A stretch of 64,000 nucleotides of DNA from assembly GCA_026874595.1 (NCBI GenBank), contig CM049318.1, positions 60,672,250-60,736,249 on the forward strand. Reading direction: 5' to 3'. The stretch is from Sipunculus nudus (Eukaryota > Annelida > Sipuncula > Golfingiida > Sipunculidae). The translations under genes were made by a program, and so were the position numbers. Below, piece by piece: positions 12,101 through 25,900 of this stretch; the stretch's first letter is position 1; the number at the start of each line of letters is the position of its first letter. The notes beneath the pieces are model-generated. The model worked only from the letters and a program-made list of their open reading frames with translations. It was not told where the DNA came from and searched no databases.

Positions 12101-15100
12101 AAAGTCTGTCACCTTGAAGAAATTCTCTGTATAGGGGTAAGATGACAGCTTTTGTAGTTCTTCAACGTCTACTTCGTCTGTTACCCCGACCCCTATCACC
12201 TGTAAATCAAAGACAATTTATTGTGATTGATTTTTGTTCGCGAGGGTTTCAAATTCGCGATAGGGGAATTATTACGAAAATAAAGCCTTCGTGAATAAGG
12301 GGTCCCATCGCCAAAGGCAAAGTGGAAAAGTATAGAGATCGCGTATGTTCAGCGATTGAAAATTTATATAATATCAGATATTTCCAATTATCTGCAATTA
12401 ATGAACAATATTTTTTGTTTATAAGATTTTATGCACATTATATTTGATATTATTGATTCGTATAATAATGGTGTTAAGGTTTTTTGTATTGTATAATCGC
12501 GAAAATGGAACCCTGGCGAAACATTAAAAATGTGGAAATCACGAAAATTTAACCTCGTGAATATGAAGCTAATTACTTTATACAACCAGGTGTCGGTGAC
12601 ACAAAATCCCCGCCGGGATGATCCTCAAGCCAAATTCTAATATCGATAACTAGCTCTATTAGAATAAAAAAAAAGCCGTAAGAATGGACAGAATCCCTTG
12701 CACTAAATGTTCTATGGTGATCCTTGGCGGTTTTCTTCCAAAATTAAATAAATGTTCATTTTGTGTTTACCTTACCCTCCACCAAATTTCACAGGAATCT
12801 GTTCAGACATGTTTGCGTAAATTGGCTGACAGACAAACCGAGGGTAAAGTACAATACCTCTCGCCACCTGGCGGACATTTAATGATACACAAAAGTACTA
12901 AGACGCTTGGTGACATTTTTCGGTCACCGTTTGAGAGAAAGGCGTGGCCAGTATTGATTAATCGCCAATTTATCCACCAGATGTCGCTCCCTTACGCTTG
13001 TCGAATGACACCAGTGTAAGGAAAAAAAAATGCAACATTTTTGCACAGTCTGCAAGCTGAAATATTTAAAATGTTTTAAAGACATCGACAAATCAACATC
13101 TGCTAAAGGAGGCTGTCTTTGCATGTGACCTGTGACCCTGACCGCAATAAATGAGGCTGAAATGTTGTGAAAATTAGACCGATCTCTCTTGTTTTTAAAT
13201 AATTCTTTTTTATCTTATCATGATGAAGATAGCTCATTCAGATACTTAGCTGAGACTATTGGACCAACCAAAAAAAAAGATTTTTTTTGTTTATATTTTC
13301 TAACAAATCCCCATTATGTGCGAATACGATTCCGGTGTAACTAAGCATTGTAGTATAAGTTTCCCTGTAAGTTTGTAAAAATTTCTAACCGTATACAAGC
13401 GTGTCTTTCACTGGTGATGTGACTGAAAGCCAAGTCGTGCAAGGAGCAGGGACTAATGGTAGTGAGCATAGGGGCGAGGTTCACGCTTTAGTTTTGGCAT
13501 TTATATTAATTTTATCGTTTTAATTACTAAGTCAGTGGATATATGTGCAGATCACCTTTAGTGTACAGCGCCGTTTTCGACATGCTTTGAGTCACGACTG
13601 AAAGTAGGCCTTATCGGTCATACCTGATGAGTCGTACATGAGCGTTTTTAAACTTACTTGAGTTCTCTTGTTGATCTTCATGTTGTCCACCAGAGTCAGA
13701 AGGTTCCTGTTTTCTGGGACAGGTTTGCCGTCAGTTATAACGACAATAATATCCACGGCACTATGGCGGTCACCCCCTCTACCGTTAAACACCTGTTCGT
13801 CCGCCAGTTTAAACGCGCCGAATGTATCGGTCTTCCCATTCTGAAAAGAAGAGGAAATGTGTAAAAAAAGTTCCGTCAAAAGATATTTGTATAAATTATA
13901 TTCATTCTTTTAGAGTATTTAAAGTGATTTTAAACAGTACTTAATGTATTAAAACCAGGAACAGATACATCCGTAAATACGGTGTGTATTGTGTTGAAGA
14001 TGGAACAGTTAAAAATGCTGTTCCTTCTGCAATAAGACTCCCCACGGGCCGTCCTAACCCATGGGGCACATTGAGCCCATGCCCAGATACGCTCTCGAGG
14101 CAGCGGAAATCTTGCGCATCTAAAGAAGCTACTGATTTTCCCGCTGCCTGCTTTGACCGTTTATGATGCACTTAAACACAAGGTGTTGCACATAGGCCTG
14201 TCTGCTAAAAAAACTGCTGATGTGACGAGCAGCCAACCAAATGCAAGTCAACAAACACTCGACAGGCATCAGGCTCCGCCCAGAATCCACGCTAAGGGCA
14301 GTTCTCTCTGAGCATGTGGCCTGTTCAAACGGTCGCCGGGGCGATGAGCTGTCACTCAAAACGAAATGAACAACACTGGCTTCGTGTATTCCTCGCTTGG
14401 CTGGTAAACCGTTTTGTCTTCAGCACAGGGTCTCATCTGATTGGACCAAAATACAGTGCTCCCCTCTGGTGTAGAGATTCAGGATACAGGGTCATAGCAA
14501 ACAGCGTTTACAATATAGGTAGTTGGCCTATGGGTAAAGCGCTGTGTAAAGAGCGTATTGTCAAGATACGCACGGGGTTTACAAGGTCCTATGCACGCAC
14601 GCACATTGCTTTTATAAAAGGAGAAGAAAATCCCGCGCGCTACAAAAGAATCCATGCAAGGGAAAAGCAGGCAGATGTTGCTTAATGCATTTGCCATGAC
14701 ATAACGGTATGCTTAAACGCATTTACTATAAAAACATGGCAATATCTTATTTCTTGTTACTCTCAAGACAAGTTACAAGTAAAGTGTAACCGGCGACCAC
14801 ACTGCTAAGCATGTAACATTTGTCAACTTCCGCTTCTCTACATATAACATTTACTTATTCTCCAGGCTGATTGCTGATCATGTTTTATGTGAAAGCATGC
14901 TTTTGACCAATTTGTTGTTGATACGCTGGATAAGGAAATATGCCTTGTTTGTAAATGACTTGTTGCGGAAACCACAACTGTAGTACCCCGTTGAAGTAGA
15001 GCACCAGAGCGAATCGGAATAAAGCGTCTTGGGACGAGACAATTATCTGATTAGACAGGTTCCTGCCTTTCGCAAAAAAATCTAGCCCTAGCTCCCGTGC

Positions 15101-18100
15101 TCTCTGCCTTAGCTCCATACAAGTTTCTTTACTATAGATTAAAACTGATAAAGAATCAGCTGCGAAGCATTATGGGACAGCAGCGTTTCAACTGACTTTC
15201 TTTAAGTTGGATGGAAAATGATACCCTGAAGACCATTTATTTTTATAAGCCAATCATAAAACAATTTTCTTAAAAGAAACGTCGCAAACATACAGTCATG
15301 GTTTTATTTAATTAATTTGATAATATCCAAACCATAATTGGAATTTCGTTTTTATTTTTGTATTTGTAATTTTGTCCGTATGAAAAAAGCAGTGGTTGGT
15401 ACGGAAAAGCATCTCAAATGCCTGCGCAGAATGAGTAACTCCGCATTTGATAAGGGCACGGAAATATTTTATAAATATACAGCAGCGACAGTGCACTGCA
15501 TACCAAGGTGCAAGTAGCTGCGGAGAGAGTTTCGCTGTGATTGGACCCGTGGCGACAGAGGACCCGGTTAAAATGGCAAATCTTTGTAAAATTACCGGCA
15601 GGGGAAGATTCCATATTACTTCCTGCAGGCAGGCAGCGTCACGGCACCCGTCAAGGTTCACGTGAATCTTCGTGTATTCCGGATTCGCGAAAGTGATGAG
15701 GGCAACGCGAGTTTTGTCCGGACCCACGCCCAGACGGTTCAGAAGCTCTGTTAGGAACTGGCGGGCTTCTATCCAGTAGTAGTAGTTCCTGTTATCATCT
15801 TTGATAATACTTCCAGATCTGTCCAACAAGATGGCTATATCAGCCTTGTTGTAGCATACTGAAAAAAAAAGGAAAGAAATCTATATTAAAATTGGCGGTG
15901 GTGTCACATTTACGTTGTCAAGCAAATCCTCTATGCCCATTCGAAGAAAATGCCTGTTTTCTCTGCCTAAAACGATGCATGGGTATAACCTTAGAGAGTC
16001 ATTTTCAATATATTATTATGATATAAATCCTGAGATATTTTAAAATTTATTTTACCGCGACGGGGCCATAGCAGCACCATCTATAAAAAAATACATGAAC
16101 TCTGCCAGACGAGCCTGAGTGGGTCATTTGTTAGTTCGGAGATTTCAGCTTTATTTATTTTACATGAAAGGTAATGGATAATATTGCACATGAAAGGCAA
16201 TCATTAGTATTGCTTTGTCAACCTTGTTGCAGTACACTTTAAAGATACAAACATTATACAGTGTACGTAAATTGCTTTGATGTATCATACTAAAAATAAT
16301 CCAACGACAGGGTGAATCCATACGCCTTTTTATAAGCACGTTGAAAATATAGTGTTCAGTACAATGAAAGGCAATCGACATAAGTCATTTTATACCAATC
16401 TTTTAAAACGAGGACATAGAACCACTCATAATGGCAAATGACTTTTTTTCAGCTTGGTCTTTTTTAAATCAATTTGATCATAATAGATGTAAAAAAGCAT
16501 TATATGTGTGCATTAAGTTTACCAAACTGCTGCTGTGCGTAGCACTTCCTGGACATTCTTGAGGGGGTACTACGCAAGAAAAAAACAGACCTCCTTTGTG
16601 GACATTGGTTCTGTATTTTAAGTCATGAAACCGCTAATTGACAAACAAACCAACCAACAAACAAGCAGACAGGGGTAAAAACATAACTCCTATGCCGAGG
16701 AATTGATATACTAGTATGTACCTCCATATCTGGGATTTTGGTAGCTTTAGCAGTGAGCCTAGTGATTGTGCTTGCTTGTGTGTCTCTGTATAAGTAGGTG
16801 GGTATTGTGTATGTGCGTGTGTGTGTGTGTGTTTGTGAGAGAGAGAGAGAGTGTAGGTAGGTATTTTTTGTGTAGGTAGGTAGGTATTGTATGCATAGGT
16901 AGGTATTTTTTATATGAAGGTAGATATTGTGTCTGTAAGTGAGTTCGCAGGTAGGTACTGTGTGTGTGTATATGGGTAGGTATTGTGCATGTGTGTGTAG
17001 GGAGGTATGATTTGTGTCTGTATGTAGATAGGTTTTGTGTGTGTAGGTAGGTATGTATTGTGTGTGGAGGTAGGTATTGTATGTACGTAGGTAGGTAGGT
17101 ATTGTGTATGTAGATAGGTATTGTGTATTTAGGTACGTAGGTATTGAGTGTGTAGGTAGGTGGTTATTGTGTATGTATGTAGGCAGATAATGTGTGTAGG
17201 TAGGCATGTATTGTGTGTGTATTTAGGTAGGTATTGTGTCTGTGTGTGTAGGTAGGTAGGTTTTGTGTGTGTTGTTAAGTAGGCATTGTGTGTCTGTAGG
17301 TAGGTATGTATTGTGTGTCTGTAGGTAGGTATGCATTGTGCGTGTGTAGGTAGGTATTTTGTGTGTGTGTGACACCACTTACTTTCGTCTGGGCGTATGT
17401 AAGGAGGGTTAAACACCCTGCCACGCTTGGTGTACAGACATATGGTGTCCGTCAGCTGGTGTTTTTTTACGTCACTATATTTAGGCGCCGCCATGCAGTG
17501 GTCCTCTGTTGTGACGTTAGCAATAAATCTCTGGTTACATTTCTGGTACGTTTTGGCCACGACGAAGATTTCCAAGTTCAAGCTGACATCTTGTAAAGAC
17601 CTGATAGCACGAGCCAGACGGGGACCGACGATGCCGGGCAGCTGATCGGTAATGACCACCATAACCTTGGGCAAACTGTGCTTGAGTTCCCGGAATTTGG
17701 CATTAGCAAGATTAAAAGCCTCCACAAATTCCGGTTTTCTGTTTGCATTCTGAAAGAAAATAATGAAATCTAATCATTATTTTTTCATATTTATTTTAAA
17801 TTACGCATACCGGTGACCTTCAGTGTTTGGTCATATTAGCCAGCATTGCTCGTTTTGTCAAATGAAATTAAATAAAAATCTATGTTTACCTTCAGTGCCC
17901 TCGTCCTGAAGGCTTATGTAAACACGACCTTTGTTGTCCATATAACGTACCCGACCACTTAATGTCATTTGTTTCCGGCAGGGGCGCTGATGAGGTGGAA
18001 AATGTCTGTTATAATAGCGATATAAAGATCAGTTCAATTTTCACAACAAGAGTGAAAGCTATCTGATCTCGTAACAGAAAAAATAGCTTAAGGTAACCAT

Positions 18101-21100
18101 TGGACCTTTATGCTTTTGATATATTTGCTTGTGATTTGCTAGATGTCTACGCTCCTCATGCAGCGGTCAACACTGCAGTTGTTCAATATCTCCTTCGATT
18201 TAAACGCAGCTTTGTTTAGCAAGTTTTTCGGGGTCTCCGGGGACACCAGGGTTTGCACAGGGCTAGGAATCAGACCAACGAGAGCGGGTTGTCACGGATT
18301 TACAACTTGGAGCTGGATGCACAATGCGATCCCACGCTCTCATTAGTCTGATTACAATTGTTTGCTCTGTGCGGGTCCTGGTGGTGTAACACAGAGAATC
18401 TTGCCATACAAAGCAGCGGTTAAAACGAAGGAGGTTCGGAACGACTGCAGTGTATAACTGTTGCGTGAGATGTGCACTCGAATTGGAGGATGACAGAATA
18501 TCGAGACTGCATGACAATCATCTAAATGGGCAGGTAGGCACAATGTGAGAATTGTCCCTCATGTGTGCAAAAACTGGGCTGGCCGTTAGCGTCGGGCTGA
18601 CGGTTTGCGTGTCTGCATTGGAGAAGCTCGGGCCAAGGGAACGTATATAGGAGTGTATTCGCGCTGGGCGGATACTATATAAACACATAAACCTATGCAT
18701 GTCGTATGTAACGGCTTTTTCACGCATAATAAATTTATACCCGAAGTTGTGGTTGGTTGACGTGTAGGAGATAGACACTTGAGCTTTCCGGACGGGAAAT
18801 AGGGATAACGATTGCGATGAATAACGATGTAGAAAATTCGCACTGACTGTTGGAGTACTCGAGATAATGGCACTTGCGGTTTGCGTGCCAGATATGCAGG
18901 ATATCGGCTGCTGTGCACGAGATGCTGGCATTGGTTTTGCGTGAGGGATATGCGGGAAATAGCCGTTGGCGTGCGGGAGATGCTGGCTTTGGTTTTGCGT
19001 GAGGGATATGTGGGAAATAGCTGTTGGCTTGCGGGAGGTGCTGGAATTGGTTTTGCGTGAGTGATATTCGGGATGGCGGTTGGCTTGCGGGAGATGCTGG
19101 CACTGGTTTTGCGTGAGGATATGCGGGATGGCGATTAGCGTGCGGGAGATTCTGGCAATGGTTTTGCGCGAGGGATATGCGGGATATTGCGGTTGGCGTG
19201 CGGGAGAAGCGGGATGCCAGGTTTATATACATATATTTCAAAGCAAAAGCAAGGAAGGGGATGCGGGTAAAGCAAAAGCAAGCAAACCTGATTTCTAGGC
19301 TGTGCTACTCCGTCATTGGGTAACTGGCCGTCCTGTCCTGGTCCCTGTGATGCCTGTGGTGATGTCTGATTCCCTTGTTCGTTTCCTGTGCTGTTTTGGG
19401 CGACCGCATCAATAGCGGCGTCCACCGCATCAGTATCAGCGACACTGATAGCCTGCTCCGCGGCATCTGTCACGTTTCCGGTATCATTTCCGGCTGGTAC
19501 GGTATCATTTCCGGCTGGTACGGTATCATTTCCGGCTGTTACTTTAACAAATGAAGCGTAAGCTGTGGTTTGGTTACCCTCAGCACTGTTATCGGTAGCG
19601 GTAGCGTTGTTAGAGGCATTCGCTATATCATCTATGAAGTGAATGTTTGAATTTACCTTATCAATCTCAAATTCGATATCCACCATTTTTCTTGTTGAAC
19701 AACCCAGGTTGTTCCCGCACTCACCCCAATCGCTCACTACTTTGGCAGTCTTACCAGCCGTGATGATAGCGAATCTGAAAATAAGACAAAAAAAAAAGGT
19801 CAGGCTCAAAAGCCAACCAAGACCTTACAGGGCGCAGGTAATAGTACTAGTAAGTGCCAGTAGATTATGCAAAACAGATACATTAGAGCTACACAAGCAC
19901 TTTGACCCCAATCTTGGCCAAAATTTCCATCTTGTAAGAAAAGCTGAAAATGGTTAGTGAGGAAACCTTTTATAAGTGATTACAGTGCATGTTATTTTTG
20001 CTTCTCATAAAATGCGAAAAAAAATTAGATAACATTTATTTTTTTTCCAAACACCAATTCGCTATTTAATTATGAGGCACTAAAGTTAATTTACATGTAT
20101 TTTCTGGTGCCTTTTTTTCTGATAACTACGTTTACTCCTTTTATTTTCATGACAGTGACTGCACCACTAACTGAAAACACATTTCAATAATGAACAAGTA
20201 TAAAAAAAACTAGAAATTTGTCAAAGAAAAAAATGCACCCCTTCGCTAGGATCCTAATTAAATTTCGTGTGTGCCGCACAGAATAAAACAATTCACGCTT
20301 CATCAGCTCCTTGGATGGTTAGCTCTACTTCCTAGAACAAAGCCCGTCTCTAATACCCATGAATGGGTCTGGCCATCGCTTGTGATGAACAAAGTGCCCT
20401 GTCTCACAATAGTAGAGAATCCATAAAAAATATATATAGTTGCGATCACTTCCATAATTAAATGGATATTCTTTGGCTGTCAACAGTAATTTGATGTGAT
20501 AAAATTCCGTTGTTCAAATTCAAGTAAAATTTTGCATACATATAGAACAAAAAAAAAATAATAATAATATAGATTAAAATATTTAAACTTATCCAGTTCT
20601 CGTTTCCTCAATCATCTAAGACTATCTTGGTATTTTCTATAATGAATGAATATAGCTACTAAAGCTAGTCACCAATACCGAATATTGTCATCTGCTTGAT
20701 ACTCCCATGTCTGTATAAGTTCTTTTGCGTGACTAGATGATTTTAATTGTATTATGATACACTTATTTATATCATATCATTTTAGTTTATATATCGTTCA
20801 ATGTCTGTCATCATATATTGCACATTTTATTAACATGTATGGTCAGGTTCATGATATTGACATGTATTTTCTTCTAGCACAGGGCCTCAGGTGTAACCGA
20901 ATTACCCTTGTCGTACCGGCAACCCTGAGTAATTAATAGATAAATAGAAATAAATAACAACCAAATAACCAACTACGATGGGTATATAGTGTCTTACTCT
21001 GAAGCATTTGTAGCGTGTACCGCCCACCACGCCATGTCCATCCAGAACATCCTGGTCATTGCCTGGTCAGCTTGGTCATTATCATCCTCCAGCGTGTCCA

Positions 21101-21477
21101 GGACAAACAGAACAGGGAGGTTGTTCCGGCGACAAACTGTAAGTAAATCACAATTCATGGAACACAATCACTCACAAAAAAAAACCACAAGGCAGCATAG
21201 AAGTTAAAAAAGCACTCAGAGCGCTGGCGGTAGGAATTGGTTTAAAACGATAAACTATAATTGAACAATAAAATCAACCGATGATCGATTATTTATCGAT
21301 TATTAATCGATTATTTTATGTACTTTCTATATTACCTTGCTGTATATACTACTACCTAAAATACTGACATCGGTATATAGTCTGTCCGACAGGTATATAC
21401 ATTGGTATTCATAATGAAACCATAAATCCACCCGCATATAAGGTCGACTTGCCGTCGGACGATTGTTGGTTGTCCAA

Positions 21478-21531
<54 letters not shown>

Positions 21532-22943
21532 ACAGATTAAAAAAATATACATCTAACAGCGGCCTTCGTTGATTGTGGGTCTATATTTTTTAGGACGTGT
21601 GCATGGCCTGGCAGTGGCTCTGCCTACTAAATAAGGGTGAAGGTATCCATACGAGAAGAATGTACGATTATAAGAATGTTATTATTTGGCGTTCTGGACT
21701 CTAGGTTATAAAAACAAAAGGTTAGGAATAATCCATAATTTGTAACCTGTCGTTAAGGCATTAGAACGAAAGGTTCTATCAAGAAATCATTATTTTGTCT
21801 TTACGGCTGCATGGTGGGGGGGGGGGGGATAGAACTGGGGACCATCTTCAGCATAAAGTCAAACCGGGGCTAAAGGATCTTAAAAAAGGTAAAAAAATTT
21901 ACCGGTAGTGAGAGTGATAGAAGTATAGGGGATAGACAATGGTGCTAGACGCAAAATCCTGATGTCCAGTATTAGGCATATGTTTCATTTTCCTATAATT
22001 TTGGGTCGAAAAAGGGGGCCCCATCTCTATATCCGCCCCACAAACGCCTAGAGCAGAAGGCTGCGTCTATCTCTAGGCAACACTCATCCTATAGGCTCCA
22101 TCTCTTTTTTTTTATCATGAATCTTCAATACTCATTGTGTATAAGGTGCATATGAGAATGTATTTCATCATGGGTTTTGTTATTTGACGAGAGCATTGCG
22201 TTTAGAGCGGAGACCGGGCTCTGACGTGATTGGCTGGCGCACTTGTGACGTCACTGAATGGATTAAGAAGAATCTAGCGTTAAATATTTTATTATTTCCT
22301 GAACAGCTGCCGTTGACCTTGTAAAAAAAAATACTTAGCTTTTATAGAGATCCTCAAGAATTCGTAACAAGAGGTATCCTCTGACTGACGTCAGTGCAGA
22401 GTTGGGAGTGCTTACGGCTTTTTAACAAATCACAAAACCTCCATTATGTAAAGGTAAAACAATTGGGAAAACATTCTGACAGGAAGTGAGGTCTGTATTA
22501 AAATTTTAATATATTATATTTATTAGAATTTGGAGTATATTTGCTTGGCCCTTTGTAAACGGAAGTACAAGATATAATAGCAAATATTTGAATTTTTTGA
22601 ATGACACTTTGCACGGTAAGTTAACTCTATATGACTTTCCTGAATGGCTCCTTTGTATAAGCGCATCTGATTTGAGTGATTTATTACATATTCACCCTCT
22701 GCAGAGTACACCTGAAATGATCGGGAGTGTACACGGTTGGACTATAGTATTCGTAGTAACAGGAACGCCTTGGCACCGTCACGCAGTTTATGTCCACATC
22801 AAAGGCGTACCAGGAGGGAGGGACACTGTAAATGACACACCATGTCCCCCGAGAGCACCTTTCCCTTGGGAGAAGATGAACATTGACGTGTATCTTTAGG
22901 ATTAGGATAGAGGGGGCGAAGCAATGACCCGAAGTCTGAAGTA

Positions 22944-22975
<32 letters not shown>

Positions 22976-25900
22976 TTTTTTTTCAATTTGGACTGACGGA
23001 ATATAAACTTTCTATTATGCGACGTAGAATATAACTGTGAAACCAGGCCCGGTTAGATGTTAATATTATAATATTATATGAAGACCAACGGGGCACATGT
23101 TATTATGCGAATAATGAAAACACACAAACACACACACGTACATATATATATATATAAATCAATATATTTATTTATATATCATAAATGTCAGGTATGATTT
23201 ATATATATACAAGTATATATATATATATTCATATATAAATATATATAAATATGTATGTTTAATATATATGTCTAATATATATATATAAATATGAAAGAGA
23301 GCGAGAGAGAGATAACACTTTGACCGGAATATTAACTGAGAAAATACCACATATATCGAAGACGTGTAGGAATTCTGTGCAATATCTCATACTAACAGTA
23401 TGAGTTTTATAGATACACTTGTATGTATAAATATCGCATGACAAGCAAGCATCTTTATAAGTTTGAAAAAGTTCAACACGATTTTCATTCAAAATAATGC
23501 AAATAAACACGATCCCTTAAATGGAATACTCTGAGACCAACATATTGGACTTATTTATAAAAAATATAATAAATTATTGATTTGCCATTAAAGATATATA
23601 TTAAGGAACATATTCATATGGACGGCTGTAGACGAATCAAGGAATACATATTATTTTACGGAGTTTCACAGATATACTTGCAGAAAGAAAACAGTAATGA
23701 TCATGGTTTATTTTTCACTAGGTTTTATATTTGTTACTGTTAAAGTGTTTCGCGAAGTCGATTTTCGCGGTCTCACCGTGTGTGTATATGATTAGAATAT
23801 ACATGTATATGTGAACTATTTTTGGTCACAGAGACGGAACCAATAGACTTTTTATTTCTAATATGGGAGCAGTGTATTACCAATTCAACAAGGAAACAAA
23901 GGTAAATTGAACAGACAATGGACAGACAATGTAAAACACCTGATATATTTATAATACCAAATCACAGGAAACATAAAAATATGTTACATAATTTTTATGT
24001 CAATTATCACCGACTATTGACGCTGCATGCATAATTTACAATATATGCCAAAATGCTTCTGATATCACTGTTCGCCGGCGCTGATGGAAAGCTTCATTTT
24101 CTAGATACTTATACTTTTTTTATATATCTGTTCGCGAAGAGACTGAATTAGGACCCTCTAAGACATTAAGGCAACCACACCCACCATTTGCATATGATTA
24201 AGAGCACAACCTGATCGGTTGGATACAGGATTTATAAGAGGGGGGGGGGGGTAATTTTGAAAGGAGGTGGGGGAAGTTATACACCCTCAAACGCTGTGGA
24301 ATTTTTATTTTTTAGTAAAGGTGTGTGTGTGTGTGGGGGGGGGGGGGTATAAACTTGTGTCAGTCTAATCCGACGTTGCCTACCTGATTGTTCGGCCCTG
24401 TTCATTCATTTAGCTTATCTCAACCCACTTAGGAGCAAACGACCCAAGCAGCCATGAGAGGATATGGAGGGTTATTTTCTACATTTGCCAACAGCCAGTA
24501 CCAATTCACTCTTGGGCGGGGAAAGCGCACCCTTGTGGTAAAGACCTTTCCTAGGAGGAGAACAGAACGGAGCGCGAACCCACAACTTTGCGGTAACAAG
24601 TCAAGCGCCCTAATCATCAAGCCATCATGCTCCACAAAAAAGGTATTAAAAAAAGGCAGGGGAAAAAAGCCAATAATGTCAAACATTCAATGTTCTGTAT
24701 TACAAGGTTGTAGGAACGAATTCAGGATGAAGGAGAGAATAGGTCTGAGAGCATGGTCCACCAGACAAGTGAAAAGCGGGATTGGAGGTGTTGGTAGTGG
24801 TGGTTTCGGGGGGGGGGGGGGGGGGGAGCTCACCTAATGGTATACGCATCAGTCAGAATATGCAAGCGAATAAGAATACCTTATGAGCGGGGGGGGGGGG
24901 GGTTACAAGGTAACGTTATGAACAATTTATATTAATAACCAGGATTATCTAGGATAATGTCGTACATGTGTGTTTTTCAAATTATTTCTTTAAACTTTAT
25001 TTAGCCCTAAAACAGTTTGGATGTCCACCTTCAGGAGTTTGCCTTTGGGTTAGAATCTCTTCCATCACCACTGTGTAATCACTGAGCTGTTAATTAAGGA
25101 CCAGGACACAGAGAACTCTTGAGTTGTGAAGTGCGGAGAGGTAACCGACCTGGAAACCACCCTCCTCAAGCCATTTAATACAGAGAAAAGGGAAAAGGTA
25201 ACCACACCACACATTATCATACATTGGCATGGTATACCGTACCCTTCCATTTCACAGTGGTTGAGTTCAGCTGATTGTATACGACTGTGTCACGCTTGGC
25301 TAGTTTGTAAGTGTTATGCTGTTTTGAACACAATTCAGAATCGTTATTATTGGGCTCATGTAAGTGACAACAGAGTTGCATGCGTGGGTGATATTAGAAT
25401 GGTAGCCTAACTTTGCTCGACACAAATAAAAGCTCATACCAGGGGCGGATCCAGGATTTTTAAATGGGAAATATTTAACGTTTTCACCGAGAGATTAAAG
25501 GGGATATTTCGAAATCTGACATTTAATAAATGAAGGTAATTTCTTGAACCTTTAAAAAAAAGTAGGCCAGAAAACGCCGACTGACCGCACTCAGGCTGTT
25601 CGTTTTGATTATACCCGGGTGTTTATAACATGCGGGGTGCCCGCAAAAATAATCCAAACACATTCAACGAGGACATCTGGTGGCAAGTAAGACGAACCAG
25701 ACTTTTGGAAAGAGCTTTTTCCAACTAGTGACTGCTCAACGTCTGCATATAATCATCCAACCTACTCAGGTTACGTGGTTTCTCCGTTTGTCAGCATTGC
25801 TGTGTTTACGATCAGTTGGTAGATAAATTAGCTAATAAAACCGTCACAAAGAACTTTCCTCAACATGAATTATCTAGAGTTCATTATTTGTAAGCAGAAT

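Noticed and set aside
13941-14171. Frame with a phrase faintly like the end of a THAP domain ([12 protein letters not shown])
   Set aside because: No zinc-binding cysteines or histidines in the right order; resemblance too short.
16623-17207. Long open frame on the minus strand rich in Thr, Tyr, His and Pro
   Set aside because: It is a translation of the TAGG/GT minisatellite; composition and periodicity follow the DNA repeat.
18518-19241. Open frames rich in Pro/Ala/Ser on the minus strand near the sequon-rich exon
   Set aside because: They cross the 55-58-bp minisatellite and the exon 3 donor; the exon ends at 19288.
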